Assembly (NCBI GenBank): GCA_963702565.1
Contig: CAVPDE010000030.1
Span: 1 to 64,000 of the forward strand
Direction of reading: 5' to 3'
DNA length: 64,000 bases
Source: CAVPDE01 sp963702565
Lineage (GTDB): Bacteria; Desulfobacterota; DSM-4660; Desulfatiglandales; HGW-15
Shown here: positions 10,879 through 20,044 of the stretch, one piece after another
Layout: each line of letters begins with the position of its first letter
How positions within the stretch are numbered: position 1 is the first letter of the stretch
Translations under genes and position numbers: made by a program
Notes under the pieces: model-generated
The model's database searches: none
The model's input: the letters and a program-made list of their open reading frames with translations, nothing else
Told to the model about the DNA's origin: nothing

Positions 10879-11196
10879 GTGCCAAGAGCGAAAATCACAG
10901 TGGTCAAAAGGGTGAACATGAAGGATCTCTACGGAGAGAGTCTGCCGGCAGCCTGTGACGAGAGCAAGATCACCCCGGAATGCCAGCGCTTCCGTGTGGG
11001 TCAGGAATTCATTGTGGACAGCCACAACTGTCCTCCGGATTTCTGCAACTGGGCTTTCGCAGATATCCAGAGAGACCTTGTCCACATTCTGTATGGAGGG
11101 TACTACCCCTGGATGAAAGAGAAGGGTGTCGCCCTCACGTGCTGCACCGACGGCTTTCGGCCTGTGGTCTTCAGGATCGAAAGGATCGAAGACTGA
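10879..11196 (+). CDS. TIGR04076 family protein
   Basis: 105 residues from a GTG with AAAGGAGG seven bases upstream. The N-terminus KITVVKRVNMKDLYGE and the central CQRFRVGQEF, CNWAFADI and MKEKGVALTCCTDGFRPVVFRIE segments match the small cysteine-containing family that I know as TIGR04076. Five or more conserved-looking cysteines suggest a metal or Fe-S site. The function is not established. It precedes the alpha/beta hydrolase by about 100 bases and may share its transcript. Confidence 0.75.
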   Translation: MPRAKITVVKRVNMKDLYGESLPAACDESKITPECQRFRVGQEFIVDSHNCPPDFCNWAFADIQRDLVHILYGGYYPWMKEKGVALTCCTDGFRPVVFRIERIED

Positions 11197-11293
11197 CAAG
11201 GAAGGCGGTTCGCCTTTGTGGTCATCGAATCCTGGACCTGAGGTGGAGGGTGCAGGGATCGCTAATTCATCTTTTGAAAACGAGGCCAAAGAC

Positions 11294-11905
11294 ATGGCGG
11301 AAGAACGGATTGTTTTCGACGCAAACGGACTGAAGTTAGAAGGCATGCTGGCAGGCTCTTCGGATGGTAAGGGCGTTGTGATTTGCCATCCTCATCCCCT
11401 TTACGGCGGGAGCATGCACAACAATGTGGTGAAGGCGGTTGCGCATGCTTATCAGGAAGAGGCCTACGGTACGCTGAGGTTCAATTTCCGGGGCGTTGAA
11501 AACAGCGAGGGCGATTTCGACAATGGGGTGGGGGAGCAGGAAGACGTCAAGGCGGCCCTGCAAATTCTCGGCAAGAAGAACATGGACCTTGCAGGCTATT
11601 CTTTCGGCGCCTGGGTGAACGCACTGGGTCTCGCCAAATACGAAGAAGCGCAGCGGTTGATCATGGTCTCGCCGCCTGTGAGCGTTATTGATTTCAGTTT
11701 CCTGGAATACAGCCCTAAGATCAAGTTGGTTATCTGTGGTTCAAGGGATGAGATCGCCGAATACAAGAAGGTTGAAAAGATGCTTCCCAAGTGGAACGAT
11801 CAGGCCCTGTTCCGGGTTATCCAAGGGGCGGATCATTTTTATTCAGGGTACGAGGAGGGTTTGATCGACATCGTAGGGGAGTTCTTGAGAAAAGAGAAAG
11901 CTTAA
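11294..11905 (+). CDS. Alpha/beta hydrolase (dienelactone hydrolase-like)
   Basis: 203 residues from the ATG at 11294; the longer open frame upstream is not supported. The oxyanion-region motif HPHPLYGGSMHN is at about residues 33-44, the nucleophile elbow GYSFGAW in the middle, GSRDEI as the acid strand, and GADHFY supplying the histidine. This is the compact 200-residue cytosolic alpha/beta hydrolase family (YcjY/CocE-NonD-like) of unknown substrate. Its TAA stop sits at the border of a CACGAAA-type dyad repeat. Confidence 0.8.
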   Translation: MAEERIVFDANGLKLEGMLAGSSDGKGVVICHPHPLYGGSMHNNVVKAVAHAYQEEAYGTLRFNFRGVENSEGDFDNGVGEQEDVKAALQILGKKNMDLAGYSFGAWVNALGLAKYEEAQRLIMVSPPVSVIDFSFLEYSPKIKLVICGSRDEIAEYKKVEKMLPKWNDQALFRVIQGADHFYSGYEEGLIDIVGEFLRKEKA

Positions 11906-12004
11906 CCACGAAAACACGAAACAGGGAAGACACGAAAGTGAAGAAGGGGTTTACTAAGAACCCTCTCCTTTTTCGTGATTTTCAATTTTCGTGCTTTCGT
12001 GATT
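11904..12004. repeat. CACGAAA/TTTCGTG dyad repeat
   Basis: CCACGAAAACACGAAA near 11906 is mirrored by TTTCGTGCTTTCGTG near 11988. The same outer arms are found at 28699-28780 downstream of ahbC. The dyad could fold as a long hairpin and act as a transcription terminator between the hydrolase and the HtrA gene. Confidence 0.7.
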
Positions 12005-12026
12005 GATTTTGGTTTTGGGGCAATAA

Positions 12027-13412
12027 ATGCGGAAGAGTCAACAAGTGATGAGATCGTGGCGATGCTGGTGCATCATCGCGGTCTCGCTGTTCACGAGCGT
12101 GTTGGGCTTGCATGAAGCCAACGCTGCGGGAAAAGATTCGCTGCGTCGCAGCGCTATTGTCGTTGCCGTTGAAAAGGTGAGTCCTGCTGTGGTGAACATC
12201 AGCACCGTAGTTACGGAAAAGGTTAGCCCTTTTTTCCCGTTCGGTGGAGATGAATTTTTCAAAGACTTCTTCCCTGAGATGTTCAGCCGGGAGTACAAGC
12301 ACTCAAGCCTGGGGTCAGGAGTGATCATTGACGGGGAAAAAGGTTATATCGTGACCAACCACCACGTGGTGGCGAGGGCCACTGAGATCAAGGTGATCAC
12401 GTCAAACCAGAAGGAATACAAAGGTCGAAGTCTCGGATCAGATCCCCGGTCCGATCTTGCGGTCATCAAGATCGAAGCCAGTGAGAAGCTTCCTGAAGCA
12501 AAGCTGGGAAACTCCGAAGACCTCATGATCGGAGAAACGGTGATTGCCATCGGCAATCCCTTTGGGCTAACCCACACGGTGACCACCGGTGTGGTGAGCG
12601 CGATCGATCGTTCGGTTCGAGCGGAGGACCGCATTTACAGGCATTTCATTCAGACGGATGCCTCCATCAACCCCGGCAACAGCGGCGGGCCGCTTCTCAA
12701 CATCGATGGGGATGTGATCGGGATCAACACGGCAATTTACCAGAAGGCGCAAGGCATCGGCTTTGCCATTCCGATCAACAAAACAAAAAGAATCGTAAAA
12801 GAACTGCTGCGTGCAGGCGAGGTTCAGCCACCCTGGCTGGGTCTGGATTTGCAGGAACTGACCAGTGAACTGAGGCTACACTTTGCACTCCCAGGCGGCA
12901 GCGGCGGGGTGCTGGTGAGCGATGTCTACGAGAAAGGGCCTGCGGACCGGGCCGGCGTCAAAAGAGGGGATGTCGTTCTGGCCTTGGGAAGAGCGGTTGT
13001 TGCCTCCCTTTCCGACTATCAGGATGCCCTCGCAGAATTCACGACCGGGGATCGCCTCACTCTGAAGCTCTTCCGAAGAGGCCAAGAGATCTCCATCTCC
13101 TTGCAGCCCTCGTCCTTTCCGCCGGAACTCGCCCCGGAAACAGTCTATCGTCGTCTGGGCATCAAGGTGGGGGAGGGGCGCAAAGGCAACGCTCAGCAGC
13201 GATCCGGCGTTTCCATTGAAGAGGTGAAACAGGATTCCGAAGCCGCTCGGATCGGATTGAGACCTGGCGACCTGATCGCACAGGTCAACGAAGTGACGGT
13301 GACAAACCTGGAAGATTTCAAGAAAGCCATCAGTCGGTATCACCACTTGATTTCACTGAATCTGGTTGTGAGGAGAGGGCCTTACGCCTATTCGATCACA
13401 TTACCGTTTTGA
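12027..13412 (+). CDS. HtrA/DegP-type periplasmic serine protease with two PDZ domains
   Basis: 461 residues. A signal peptide or signal anchor is at about 10-34. Trypsin-like domain with catalytic triad H113 (VTNHHVV), D143 (RSDLAVIKIE) and S219 (INPGNSGGPLLN). A first PDZ follows at about 275-360 (GVLVSDVYEKGPADRAGVKRGDVVL) and a second at about 390-455 (SEAARIGLRPGDLIAQVNEV). This is the domain order of DegP/DegQ proteases that degrade or refold misfolded envelope proteins. Length is normal. It appears to be a single-gene unit. Confidence 0.92.
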   Translation: MRKSQQVMRSWRCWCIIAVSLFTSVLGLHEANAAGKDSLRRSAIVVAVEKVSPAVVNISTVVTEKVSPFFPFGGDEFFKDFFPEMFSREYKHSSLGSGVIIDGEKGYIVTNHHVVARATEIKVITSNQKEYKGRSLGSDPRSDLAVIKIEASEKLPEAKLGNSEDLMIGETVIAIGNPFGLTHTVTTGVVSAIDRSVRAEDRIYRHFIQTDASINPGNSGGPLLNIDGDVIGINTAIYQKAQGIGFAIPINKTKRIVKELLRAGEVQPPWLGLDLQELTSELRLHFALPGGSGGVLVSDVYEKGPADRAGVKRGDVVLALGRAVVASLSDYQDALAEFTTGDRLTLKLFRRGQEISISLQPSSFPPELAPETVYRRLGIKVGEGRKGNAQQRSGVSIEEVKQDSEAARIGLRPGDLIAQVNEVTVTNLEDFKKAISRYHHLISLNLVVRRGPYAYSITLPF

Positions 13413-13502
13413 AATCCCTTGTGTTTTGCTCCCCTACACTGAGAAAAGGCAGATGACGGCCCTGCTCTTGGTGCCGTGTTTAAGAAACAGCTCTAATAGA
13501 AT

Positions 13503-13597
13503 GTCATTTCGAGCGAAGTGAGAAATCTTGGTGTTCTGTATGCGTGAAAGATCTCTCCCGGAGTTTACCCTGAGGCACTCGAAGGGGTCGAGATGAC
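13503..13597. repeat. GTCATTTCGAG dyad repeat
   Basis: Left arm GTCATTTCGAGCGAAGTGAG with AAATCTT; right arm ending GGGGTCGAGATGAC, its imperfect inverse. Related copies are at 3700-3725 (half) and 52089-52159. The remaining bases of the 276-base gap between the HtrA gene and the ABC operon show nothing else. Confidence 0.75.
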
Positions 13598-13688
13598 AAC
13601 TTGTCTACGGTACACAACACTGGCGAGCCCTGGAATGAGCATTTTTCGTGATTAAAGTGTAATCCGAAAAAACAGAGGGAGACCGGGC

Positions 13689-14849
13689 GTGTATTCCATT
13701 GCGCTTAAAATGCTCATTGGTGACAGGGGCAAGTACCTGGGAATCATCATGGGCCTGACTTTTGCCTCTTTGCTCATCACCCAGCAGTCCTCCATCTTCA
13801 CAGGCCTTATGACCAGGACCTACGGCGCGATCTCGGATCTTTCCCAGCCGGACATCTGGGTGATGGATCCCAAGGTCCAGTTCATTGATGATATCAAACC
13901 GTTGCAGGACACGGAGCTTTTCCGCATTCGTTCCGTGCCGGGGGTGGAGTGGGCGGTGCCTCTGTACAAAGGGCTGCTCAAAGCACGCCTTGAAGACGGC
14001 AATTACCAGATCTGCAATGTGTTCGGACTGGACGATGCTACCCTGATCGGCGGACCGCCGGTGATGATCGAAGGCAGCCTCAGCGACCTGCGGCAGCAGG
14101 ACGCCGTAATCGTGAATGACGTGGGAGCGAGGACGCGCCTGGCCAAACCTCCCAAGGTGCCGGGGGGAAAACGCGAGCCCCTCAAGATCGGCGACACCTT
14201 GGAGATTAACGACCGCCGCGCTGTCGTGGTCGGCGTTTGCAGGGTCTCCAGGACCTTTCAGTCGCAGCCTGTTGTTTTTACCACGTACAGCCGTGCCACA
14301 ACCTTCGCCCCTAAGGAACGGAAGCTTCTCTCCTTTGTCCTTGTGAAGGCGAAAGAAGGGGTGAATCCGAAGGAACTTTCCACCCATATCAGGGAAAGAA
14401 CGGAGCTTGCCGCTTACACGGCCCAGGAATTCAAGGATCTCACCTATAACTTTTTCATGAAGAACACAGGGATCCCTATCAATTTCGGGATTGCCGTGGG
14501 GCTCGGTTTTCTTATCGGGACGGCCATCGCCGGACAGACCTTCTACAATTTTACCCTCGAGAACATCCGCTACTTCGGCACGCTGAAAGCCATGGGCGCG
14601 ACCAATGGGATTCTCCTGCGAATGATCCTCCTGCAAGCGCTGCTCGTCGGCAGTTTGGGGTATGGCCTCGGGGTGGGAGGAGCCTCCCTGTTCGGGTATC
14701 TGCTGGGTGGAACGGAACTGGCTTTCCGCTTGACCACGGATCTTTTGATTTTCGCAGGAGCGGCCATCTGCCTCATTATCGTGATCTCCGCGCTCATCAG
14801 CATCCGCAAGGTGATGAAGCTGGAGCCGGCGATCGTATTCAAAGCTTGA
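13689..14849 (+). CDS. ABC transporter permease, FtsX/MacB (DevC-like) family
   Basis: 386 residues from a GTG start with GGGAG upstream. One transmembrane segment near the N-terminus (KYLGIIMGLTFASLLITQQ), a periplasmic domain of about 220 residues, then three C-terminal segments (around 265-285, 315-345 and 355-375). This is the FtsX topology of mechanotransmission-type ABC transporters. It is followed four bases later by its ATPase and then by an HlyD-type adaptor, the DevCAB/MacAB set that works with a TolC-like channel (not in this window). The cargo is unknown. Confidence 0.88.
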   Translation: MYSIALKMLIGDRGKYLGIIMGLTFASLLITQQSSIFTGLMTRTYGAISDLSQPDIWVMDPKVQFIDDIKPLQDTELFRIRSVPGVEWAVPLYKGLLKARLEDGNYQICNVFGLDDATLIGGPPVMIEGSLSDLRQQDAVIVNDVGARTRLAKPPKVPGGKREPLKIGDTLEINDRRAVVVGVCRVSRTFQSQPVVFTTYSRATTFAPKERKLLSFVLVKAKEGVNPKELSTHIRERTELAAYTAQEFKDLTYNFFMKNTGIPINFGIAVGLGFLIGTAIAGQTFYNFTLENIRYFGTLKAMGATNGILLRMILLQALLVGSLGYGLGVGGASLFGYLLGGTELAFRLTTDLLIFAGAAICLIIVISALISIRKVMKLEPAIVFKA

Positions 14850-14853
14850 CGTT

Positions 14854-15564
14854 ATGGATGACATGGAAAACCAAATAGCTGTCTTCTGCAAAAGCGTAAC
14901 CAAGAGCTACGTCACAGGGCCGACAAAGGTCATGGCCCTGCGAGGTGTGGATCTCGAAGTGCGGCAGGGAGAACTGCTCATGCTGGTGGGCCCTTCAGGC
15001 TGCGGCAAGACCACTCTGATATCCGTCGTGGCGGGGATCCTGGATCATGATGAGGGCGAGTGCCTGGTTTTTCAGCGGGACCTCAGAGGAATGGGGCAGA
15101 CCAAGAAAACCCGTTACAGGGGGCAGAACGTCGGTTTTGTGTTTCAGGCGTACAATCTGCTCCCTACGCTCACAGCGCTGGAGAACGTCTCTGTGCCCCT
15201 TCTGATCCTTGGAGTTGCTCGAAAAGAGGCTCAGGAAAGGGCGAAGGACATTCTTGGACAGGTGGGACTTGCTGATCGAATGTTCGCCTCTCCTGCGCAG
15301 CTCTCCGGGGGGCAGCAGCAGAGAGTGGCCATCGCCCGCGCGCTGATCCACGGGCCGAAGCTCATTGTGTGCGATGAACCGACCAGCGCGCTGGATGCGG
15401 AGACGGGACACCGGGTGATGGAGGTGCTTCGCGATTCGGCCCTTTCCTCTGAGAGGGCTCTGATCATCGTCACCCACGACAACCGAATTTTCAATTTTGC
15501 CGACCGGATTGCGCGGATGGAAGACGGACGAATAGTGAGTGTGGAATCCCAAGTGGCGCATTAG
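14854..15564 (+). CDS. ABC transporter ATP-binding protein (DevA/MacB-NBD type)
   Basis: 236 residues. Walker A GPSGCGKTTL at about 47-56, Q-loop in FVFQAYNLLPTLTALENV, signature LSGGQQQRVAIARAL, Walker B LIVCDEPTSALD and switch histidine IIVTHDN. The Q-loop and the length fit the LolD/MacB/DevA ATPase group. It starts four bases after the permease stop, so the two are surely co-translated. It powers the permease at the inner membrane. Confidence 0.92.
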   Translation: MDDMENQIAVFCKSVTKSYVTGPTKVMALRGVDLEVRQGELLMLVGPSGCGKTTLISVVAGILDHDEGECLVFQRDLRGMGQTKKTRYRGQNVGFVFQAYNLLPTLTALENVSVPLLILGVARKEAQERAKDILGQVGLADRMFASPAQLSGGQQQRVAIARALIHGPKLIVCDEPTSALDAETGHRVMEVLRDSALSSERALIIVTHDNRIFNFADRIARMEDGRIVSVESQVAH

Positions 15565-15771
15565 CAGGTGCTAAGGCTTTTTCGCAAGTGCGAGAGACGA
15601 GCTGGACAAGTTCGAGAGTTTTAAGCACGAAATCCGAAACAATTGACCCAAATTCAATCGTTACAAAAGATTGCGGGTCATTGTAAAATGAGCGTTTTTG
15701 CGCAATCCTGCATAGGTGTCGAGTTTCGGATCTCGAACTTGGAGCGGCCTAAGCTTATCGGAGGAGATGTT

Positions 15772-16866
15772 ATGTTTCGAAAATACGTTTTGCCGGTTCT
15801 GGCCGTCGCGGGGTTTGTGTTTGCCCTGTGGATGGCCTTGCAGGCGGCTAAACCGATCCCCCCGGCCAAGCCGGTCGCGGAACCTCCTAAGCCGCCCTAT
15901 CAAAAAAAGATCTCAGGTTCCGGAATTGTTGAGGCAAGCACGAGGAATATTGCCCTGGGCACCCCTGTGTCCGGCGTTGTAAGCAGGACGTATGTTTCTC
16001 TAGGTCAACGGGTCAAGGCGGGAGATCCTCTTTTCAGCTTGGATGATAGAAAAGAGCGCGCCGCGCTAGCGCTTCGCGAGGCTCTGCGGAAGGAGGCTCT
16101 GGAAAAACTGGAGCGGTTGCTTCAACTGCCGCGAAAGGAAGAACTCCCTGCTTCTCGCGCAAGGGTGAAGGAAGCGGAAGCCAATCTCGAAGACCTCCGG
16201 ATGCAGCTCAGAAATGCCGAGAGAGTCACGGTAGGAAGTGCCATCAGCCTGGAGGAGTTGAACAGGCGGCGCTACGCAGTGCAGGCAGGGGAGGCGAGGC
16301 TGGCGCAGGCAAAGTACAACCTGGAGCTTCTGGAAGCAGGGGCGTGGAGGCCGGATCTCGCCTTAGCCAGGGCTGAAATTGCAAGAGCGGAAGCGGATGT
16401 CAGCGCCGCTGCAGTGGAGATCGATCGCCTCACCATCCGCGCGCCTTTGGAGGGAAATATCCTGCAGGTCAACATCCGGCCGGGCGAGTTTGCTCAAGGA
16501 GGAGTCCTTGTGCAACCGTTGATTCTGATGGGAGACCTGGACAGGCTTCATGTTCGGGTGGACATCGACGAGAATGATGCTTGGCGCTTCCATCCGACTT
16601 CTTCTGCGTTCGCCTTTGTTCGGGGAAATCCGGAGTTCAAGACGTCGCTGAAGTTCGAATACGTGGAACCTTATGTGGTGCCGAAGCGAAGCTTGACAGG
16701 GGACAGCAACGAAAGGGTGGACACGCGGGTGATGCAGGTCCTGTACGGCTTCAACCGAGCGGACCTGCCCATTTATCCGGGTCAGCTCATGGACGTGTAC
16801 ATAGAGGACAGAACAGATCAGACGGAGAAGTCTGCTGCCTCTGAGCCGCCTGCGAAGAAAAAATAG
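15772..16866 (+). CDS. HlyD/DevB-type membrane fusion protein
   Basis: 364 residues from the ATG at 15772, which has GGAGGAG at ideal spacing; the open frame extends further upstream without support. A single N-terminal transmembrane anchor (VLPVLAVAGFVFALWMAL), a proline-rich linker, a lipoyl-like strand pair (GIVEASTRNIALGTPVSG and later IRAPLEGNILQVNIRPGEF) surrounding a long alpha-helical hairpin of about 120 residues, then beta-barrel domains. The adaptor bridges the inner-membrane permease/ATPase pair encoded just upstream to an outer-membrane channel. The 200-base gap to the ATPase gene may hold its own regulatory sequence, but I see no clear promoter. Confidence 0.88.
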   Translation: MFRKYVLPVLAVAGFVFALWMALQAAKPIPPAKPVAEPPKPPYQKKISGSGIVEASTRNIALGTPVSGVVSRTYVSLGQRVKAGDPLFSLDDRKERAALALREALRKEALEKLERLLQLPRKEELPASRARVKEAEANLEDLRMQLRNAERVTVGSAISLEELNRRRYAVQAGEARLAQAKYNLELLEAGAWRPDLALARAEIARAEADVSAAAVEIDRLTIRAPLEGNILQVNIRPGEFAQGGVLVQPLILMGDLDRLHVRVDIDENDAWRFHPTSSAFAFVRGNPEFKTSLKFEYVEPYVVPKRSLTGDSNERVDTRVMQVLYGFNRADLPIYPGQLMDVYIEDRTDQTEKSAASEPPAKKK

Positions 16867-16902
16867 GGGTTGGCGCCTTTTATAAGAGGGGAGTGATTGG
16901 CA

Positions 16903-17505
16903 ATGAATGTAACTCTTGGCAAGCAAGCGCCGGATTTTACAGCCGATGCTTTTGATCAAGGTCGGACAAGAAAAGTGAGTCTTGCCGAGTATCGAGGCCG
17001 GTGGGTCCTGCTTTTCTTTTACCCCGCAGACTTCAGCACGGTCTGACCGACAGAACTGGCGGCAGTTGCCGTCAAATATCCCGCCTTCAAGGAATTGGGC
17101 TCAGAAGTTCTGGCTGTGAGTGTAGACAGCGTTGACACGCATCGGGGCTGGCAGGAAAAAGAGCTCTCTCAGATGGTGAAAGGGGGTGCTCTCTTCCCCA
17201 TGCTTTCCGACCCGCAAGGACGGATCGGAGCACTTTACGGAGTTTACGACTCAGAAAAGGGGGTTGATCAGAGGGGCCGGTTCTTGATCGATCCGGGAGG
17301 AGTGGTCCAGTCTGTGGAGATCGTTGCAGATCCCATAGGAAGAGACATAGGGGAGGTGTTGCGGCAGCTCAGAGCCCTGCAACACCACCAGACCACTGGA
17401 GATTATATGCCCTGCGGCTGGGAGCCGGGCAAACCGACCCTATCGAAAGATCAGAGTCGGTCCGGCGAGATTTGGAAGGACTGGAAGACCCGGCACGCGT
17501 TCTAG
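16903..17505 (+). CDS. prxU: Selenocysteine-type peroxiredoxin (PrxU-like), in-frame UGA at codon 48
   Basis: 200 residues if the UGA at 17044-17046 is read as selenocysteine. AhpC/Prx1-type thioredoxin fold: LGKQAPDFTADAF at the N-terminus, then FFYPADFSTV-UGA-PTEL, where ordinary peroxiredoxins have the peroxidatic cysteine in the same FYPxDFTxVCPTE context. The frame stays open and family-like for 152 codons after the UGA, with FPMLSDPQGRIGALYGVY and GRFLIDPGGVVQ, and ends with DYMPCGWEPGKPT, the usual resolving-cysteine region. A small hairpin follows the UGA (17049-17073). The ATG has GGGGAG upstream. The enzyme would reduce peroxides in the cytoplasm using thiols. It could be a pseudogene, but a UGA exactly at the catalytic cysteine favours selenocysteine. 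A gene finder that treats UGA as stop would report only 17095-17505. Confidence 0.85.
17049..17073 (+). promoter_or_regulatory. Possible bacterial SECIS hairpin
   Basis: Directly after the UGA, AACTG (17054-17058) and CAGTT (17063-17067) form a perfect stem with the loop GCGG. GAC (17049-17051) can pair with GTC (17071-17073) below an internal loop. The apical loop begins with G, as bacterial SECIS elements require. The loop is about 12 bases from the UGA, a little closer than in E. coli fdhF, so the call is tentative. Confidence 0.5.
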
Positions 17506-17562
17506 CCAACATGAAAGCTGGACCACCAGGTCATAAGAAAACCGAGGAGGAATGTGGACCCT

Positions 17563-17778
17563 ATGAACCTCAAGAAGATTCTCTGGCCCACGGACTTCTC
17601 TGAGAACGCAGCCAAAGCGTTGCCCTATGTCACCTCTCTTGCCGAAAAATATCTTGCGGAAGTCCACATTCTTTACGTGCTCAAGGATTATCCCGCTCTA
17701 GGAGTTCATTACGGGGACTATGACCCCAAGGACTACGAGCGGATGCGCTCATGGGAGAAGCAGACCGCTGATTGCTGA
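17563..17778 (+). pseudogene. Truncated universal stress protein (UspA family)
   Basis: The N-terminal half of a UspA domain: KKILWPTDFSENAAKALPYVTSLAEKY, then the strand VHILYVLKD. The frame breaks off at about residue 65 (after RMRSWEKQ) and stops at 17778, whereas single UspA domains run about 140 residues. The ATP-binding GxxGxxG region of the C-terminal half is missing. The break coincides with the start of the region carrying the reverse-oriented beta-helix gene, which suggests that insertion or deletion removed the rest. Start taken at ATG 17563; a GTG at 17554 is also possible. Confidence 0.75.
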
Positions 17779-17826
17779 CCGCCGCCTCAACTTCACTCTT
17801 CCCTCAATCTCTGAATCTCCGCCTCA

Positions 17827-19947
17827 CTACGGTACCACCCTCAAATTCTTCGGGGCAACGGGAGCGCCGGGGCCGCCGGTAGCCATCGGCCCGATATACT
17901 GCTTCGCTATGACGACGTCGTCATACCACGCGGTTTGGTTGGGGAGCACCTCGCTTGAGTAGACGCCAATACTGATATAACGGGACACGATCTTCTCTAT
18001 GCCGCGCAACCGGAGGCCGGGGTGATCCATTACCAGTTTTCCGTCAATCCAGATAGCTACCCGGCCGTCGCGGGCTCCGACGGTGTTGCACTCTACCATA
18101 AGTTCGTAGCAATTCCAGCGGTTCAGCTGGGGAGTAACGTTGGCGCGCGGCACAAAATCCGCGCTGAACGGATAGCGCTGGTTCAAATCACCGTCCGCAA
18201 CCAAAACATCACCATACCCGCTGGACTGGTCCATGTGATAGCAGTAGTTGTATACCCATCCCGGCGGCGCGGTATTCTCCGGCGGGCCCCAGGAGTGCAG
18301 CGGGGAGAGGTGGTCAAGGATAACCCAGAAGAAGTTGGAGCCGTTGGGGACGGTACCGGTCGGATTGGCAAAAAGTTCCCCGTCGTCACCTCCGCGGACG
18401 CTGAGGCCGGTATGATGGCAACCGGGAAACGCGGAGGGGAATTTCATGTACCAGCGCGCGAATACCCTCTTCTGCGGGGCAACCTGCTTGACCACGCCGT
18501 GGGACTGCTGCGCCGTCCCGGTGCAGGTTATCTGCACGGCCTGGCTGCCGCGGTGCACGTTGGAGGCGGTGCGGGTAATGAGCATATCGCCGTAGACGTT
18601 GTCCCAGCCGCCGATCTCTGACCAGGATATCCTGCTGCCCGAGTAACCTTCAAAGTCCTCGGTGAAGAGCACCGCGGAATCATTGCCAATGCCATTGTCT
18701 TCGGGGTAACCCGCCGCGAGCCCCATCCCTTCAGGCAGGGAAGCCAGGTTGCCGCGCAGGGGGTGCGGGTAGGTGTACTTCGCATACCCCGGCTTGGCCC
18801 CGTTGTTGACGTATATCTCGCGGTTCTGCTTCACATTTGCCTCCCAGCCGTTGCTGATACGCCATTTATAGGCGCCGTTCCCGCTGTTGTTCCAGATATA
18901 GATAGGGTCAATCACGTCAGTGGTACCGTTGTGCCCCCAGCCCGGCTGGCGCGACTGCGGGTAGGGCTTCGGCGAGGTATTGTCTCCGATGTCAAGCAAG
19001 TCAGGGGGGGCGTAGCCGTTATACGGTGAATCCACCGCGTTGTCGGAGAATATCCCGGTCCCCGCGCGGCACCAGAAGTAGCGCCCCGCAATGTTGCGCT
19101 CATCCGTGGAACACCGGAACGTGTTGTCGTAATACTCAAAGTGGCGCCCGCCCCAGGAGGAGGTGAACCCGTGGGTAATCCCGCTTGTCCCGTCCAGCAG
19201 GCAGCGGCGTACCACCAGGCGCCCCCTGTCATCAACGTCAAAACCACCGGAGTTCGTGAACGTGCAGTCCTCGAAATAGACATTGACCATGCCGCCGGTA
19301 TCAAGCGAGCCCATGGTGGAAGGCGTGTACCACCCGCGGGGCGAGTTTATCAGTATGCCCGCACCCAGGGGACAGCCCTGTCCGGCAGGCCCGCTGCAGA
19401 CTCCCGTGACATAGCTGTTCCACATGACACCGCCCTGCGAAAGCCAGGCAATCACAGAGATGTCGGGATTGTTGCCGTAGCGGTCTTTCACCTCAAACGC
19501 GCAGTCGTTCACCAGCGGCACCTTGCTGCCCGTTCCCTGGACCCGCAGGTGGTTCTGGTCGCCCGTCCCCTCGTTGAACCGGATGCCGGCAATGCCCACG
19601 TGGTACGCGTTGCCGCTGGTGAATTGAAACAACGGCGCTGTCGTTGAGTTGTTCGTGATGACCACGCCGCGCGCCATCGTGCCGCCGTCAGTCGGCGTGT
19701 AGCTCTGCGCCTCGATCCGTATTTGTTTCGTGGTGATGATGCCGCCGTCCCAGGCGGCGGAGCCGTTCGGTATCCTGACTATGTCGCCGTCGGCCGCCTT
19801 GTTCACCGCCGCCTGCACGTCGGCGCGGCTACAGCTCGCCGCGGGGATGGTTGCCGCCTGGGCCGGAATACCCGCGGCAAAAAGCAAGAGGCACCCCAGC
19901 GCCAGGAACCAGGCGCTTGTTGAGCTGTTCAGTTTGTGTTTTTCCAT
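17827..19947 (-). CDS. Secreted beta-helix protein with C-terminal lectin-like (LamG/polysaccharide lyase-like) domain
   Basis: 706 residues with a typical signal peptide (about 1-32, ending AQA). Residues about 35-330 are rich in short repeats of the parallel beta-helix type (RIPNGSAAWDGGIITTKQIRIEA, VYFEDCTFTNSGGFDVDDRG, FEYYDNTF), as in pectate-lyase-like proteins. Residues about 430-690 look like a concanavalin-type sandwich (LFTEDFEGYSGSRISW, VFARWYMKFPS, DGRVAIWIDGKLVMDHPGLRL, AWYDDVVIAKQYIG), as in polysaccharide lyases or LamG domains. It ends in APKNLRVVP, a tail also seen in the paralogue fragment at 20045-20491. It has a strong AAGGAG site. A role in binding or cutting extracellular polysaccharide is possible but unproven. 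Confidence 0.75.
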   Translation of the reverse strand: MEKHKLNSSTSAWFLALGCLLLFAAGIPAQAATIPAASCSRADVQAAVNKAADGDIVRIPNGSAAWDGGIITTKQIRIEAQSYTPTDGGTMARGVVITNNSTTAPLFQFTSGNAYHVGIAGIRFNEGTGDQNHLRVQGTGSKVPLVNDCAFEVKDRYGNNPDISVIAWLSQGGVMWNSYVTGVCSGPAGQGCPLGAGILINSPRGWYTPSTMGSLDTGGMVNVYFEDCTFTNSGGFDVDDRGRLVVRRCLLDGTSGITHGFTSSWGGRHFEYYDNTFRCSTDERNIAGRYFWCRAGTGIFSDNAVDSPYNGYAPPDLLDIGDNTSPKPYPQSRQPGWGHNGTTDVIDPIYIWNNSGNGAYKWRISNGWEANVKQNREIYVNNGAKPGYAKYTYPHPLRGNLASLPEGMGLAAGYPEDNGIGNDSAVLFTEDFEGYSGSRISWSEIGGWDNVYGDMLITRTASNVHRGSQAVQITCTGTAQQSHGVVKQVAPQKRVFARWYMKFPSAFPGCHHTGLSVRGGDDGELFANPTGTVPNGSNFFWVILDHLSPLHSWGPPENTAPPGWVYNYCYHMDQSSGYGDVLVADGDLNQRYPFSADFVPRANVTPQLNRWNCYELMVECNTVGARDGRVAIWIDGKLVMDHPGLRLRGIEKIVSRYISIGVYSSEVLPNQTAWYDDVVIAKQYIGPMATGGPGAPVAPKNLRVVP

Positions 19948-20044
19948 GATGATCTCCTTAAACCGATATCTGATTGCTTTCCGCTGCCTTACTGACCATC
20001 GTGCAATGTCACAATCGCCGGCTCTATTGTCGTTTCTCGATCAC

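Noticed and set aside
13605..14903. 432-codon minus-strand frame opposite the ABC permease
   Set aside because: Antisense shadow; the permease has correct topology and operon context.
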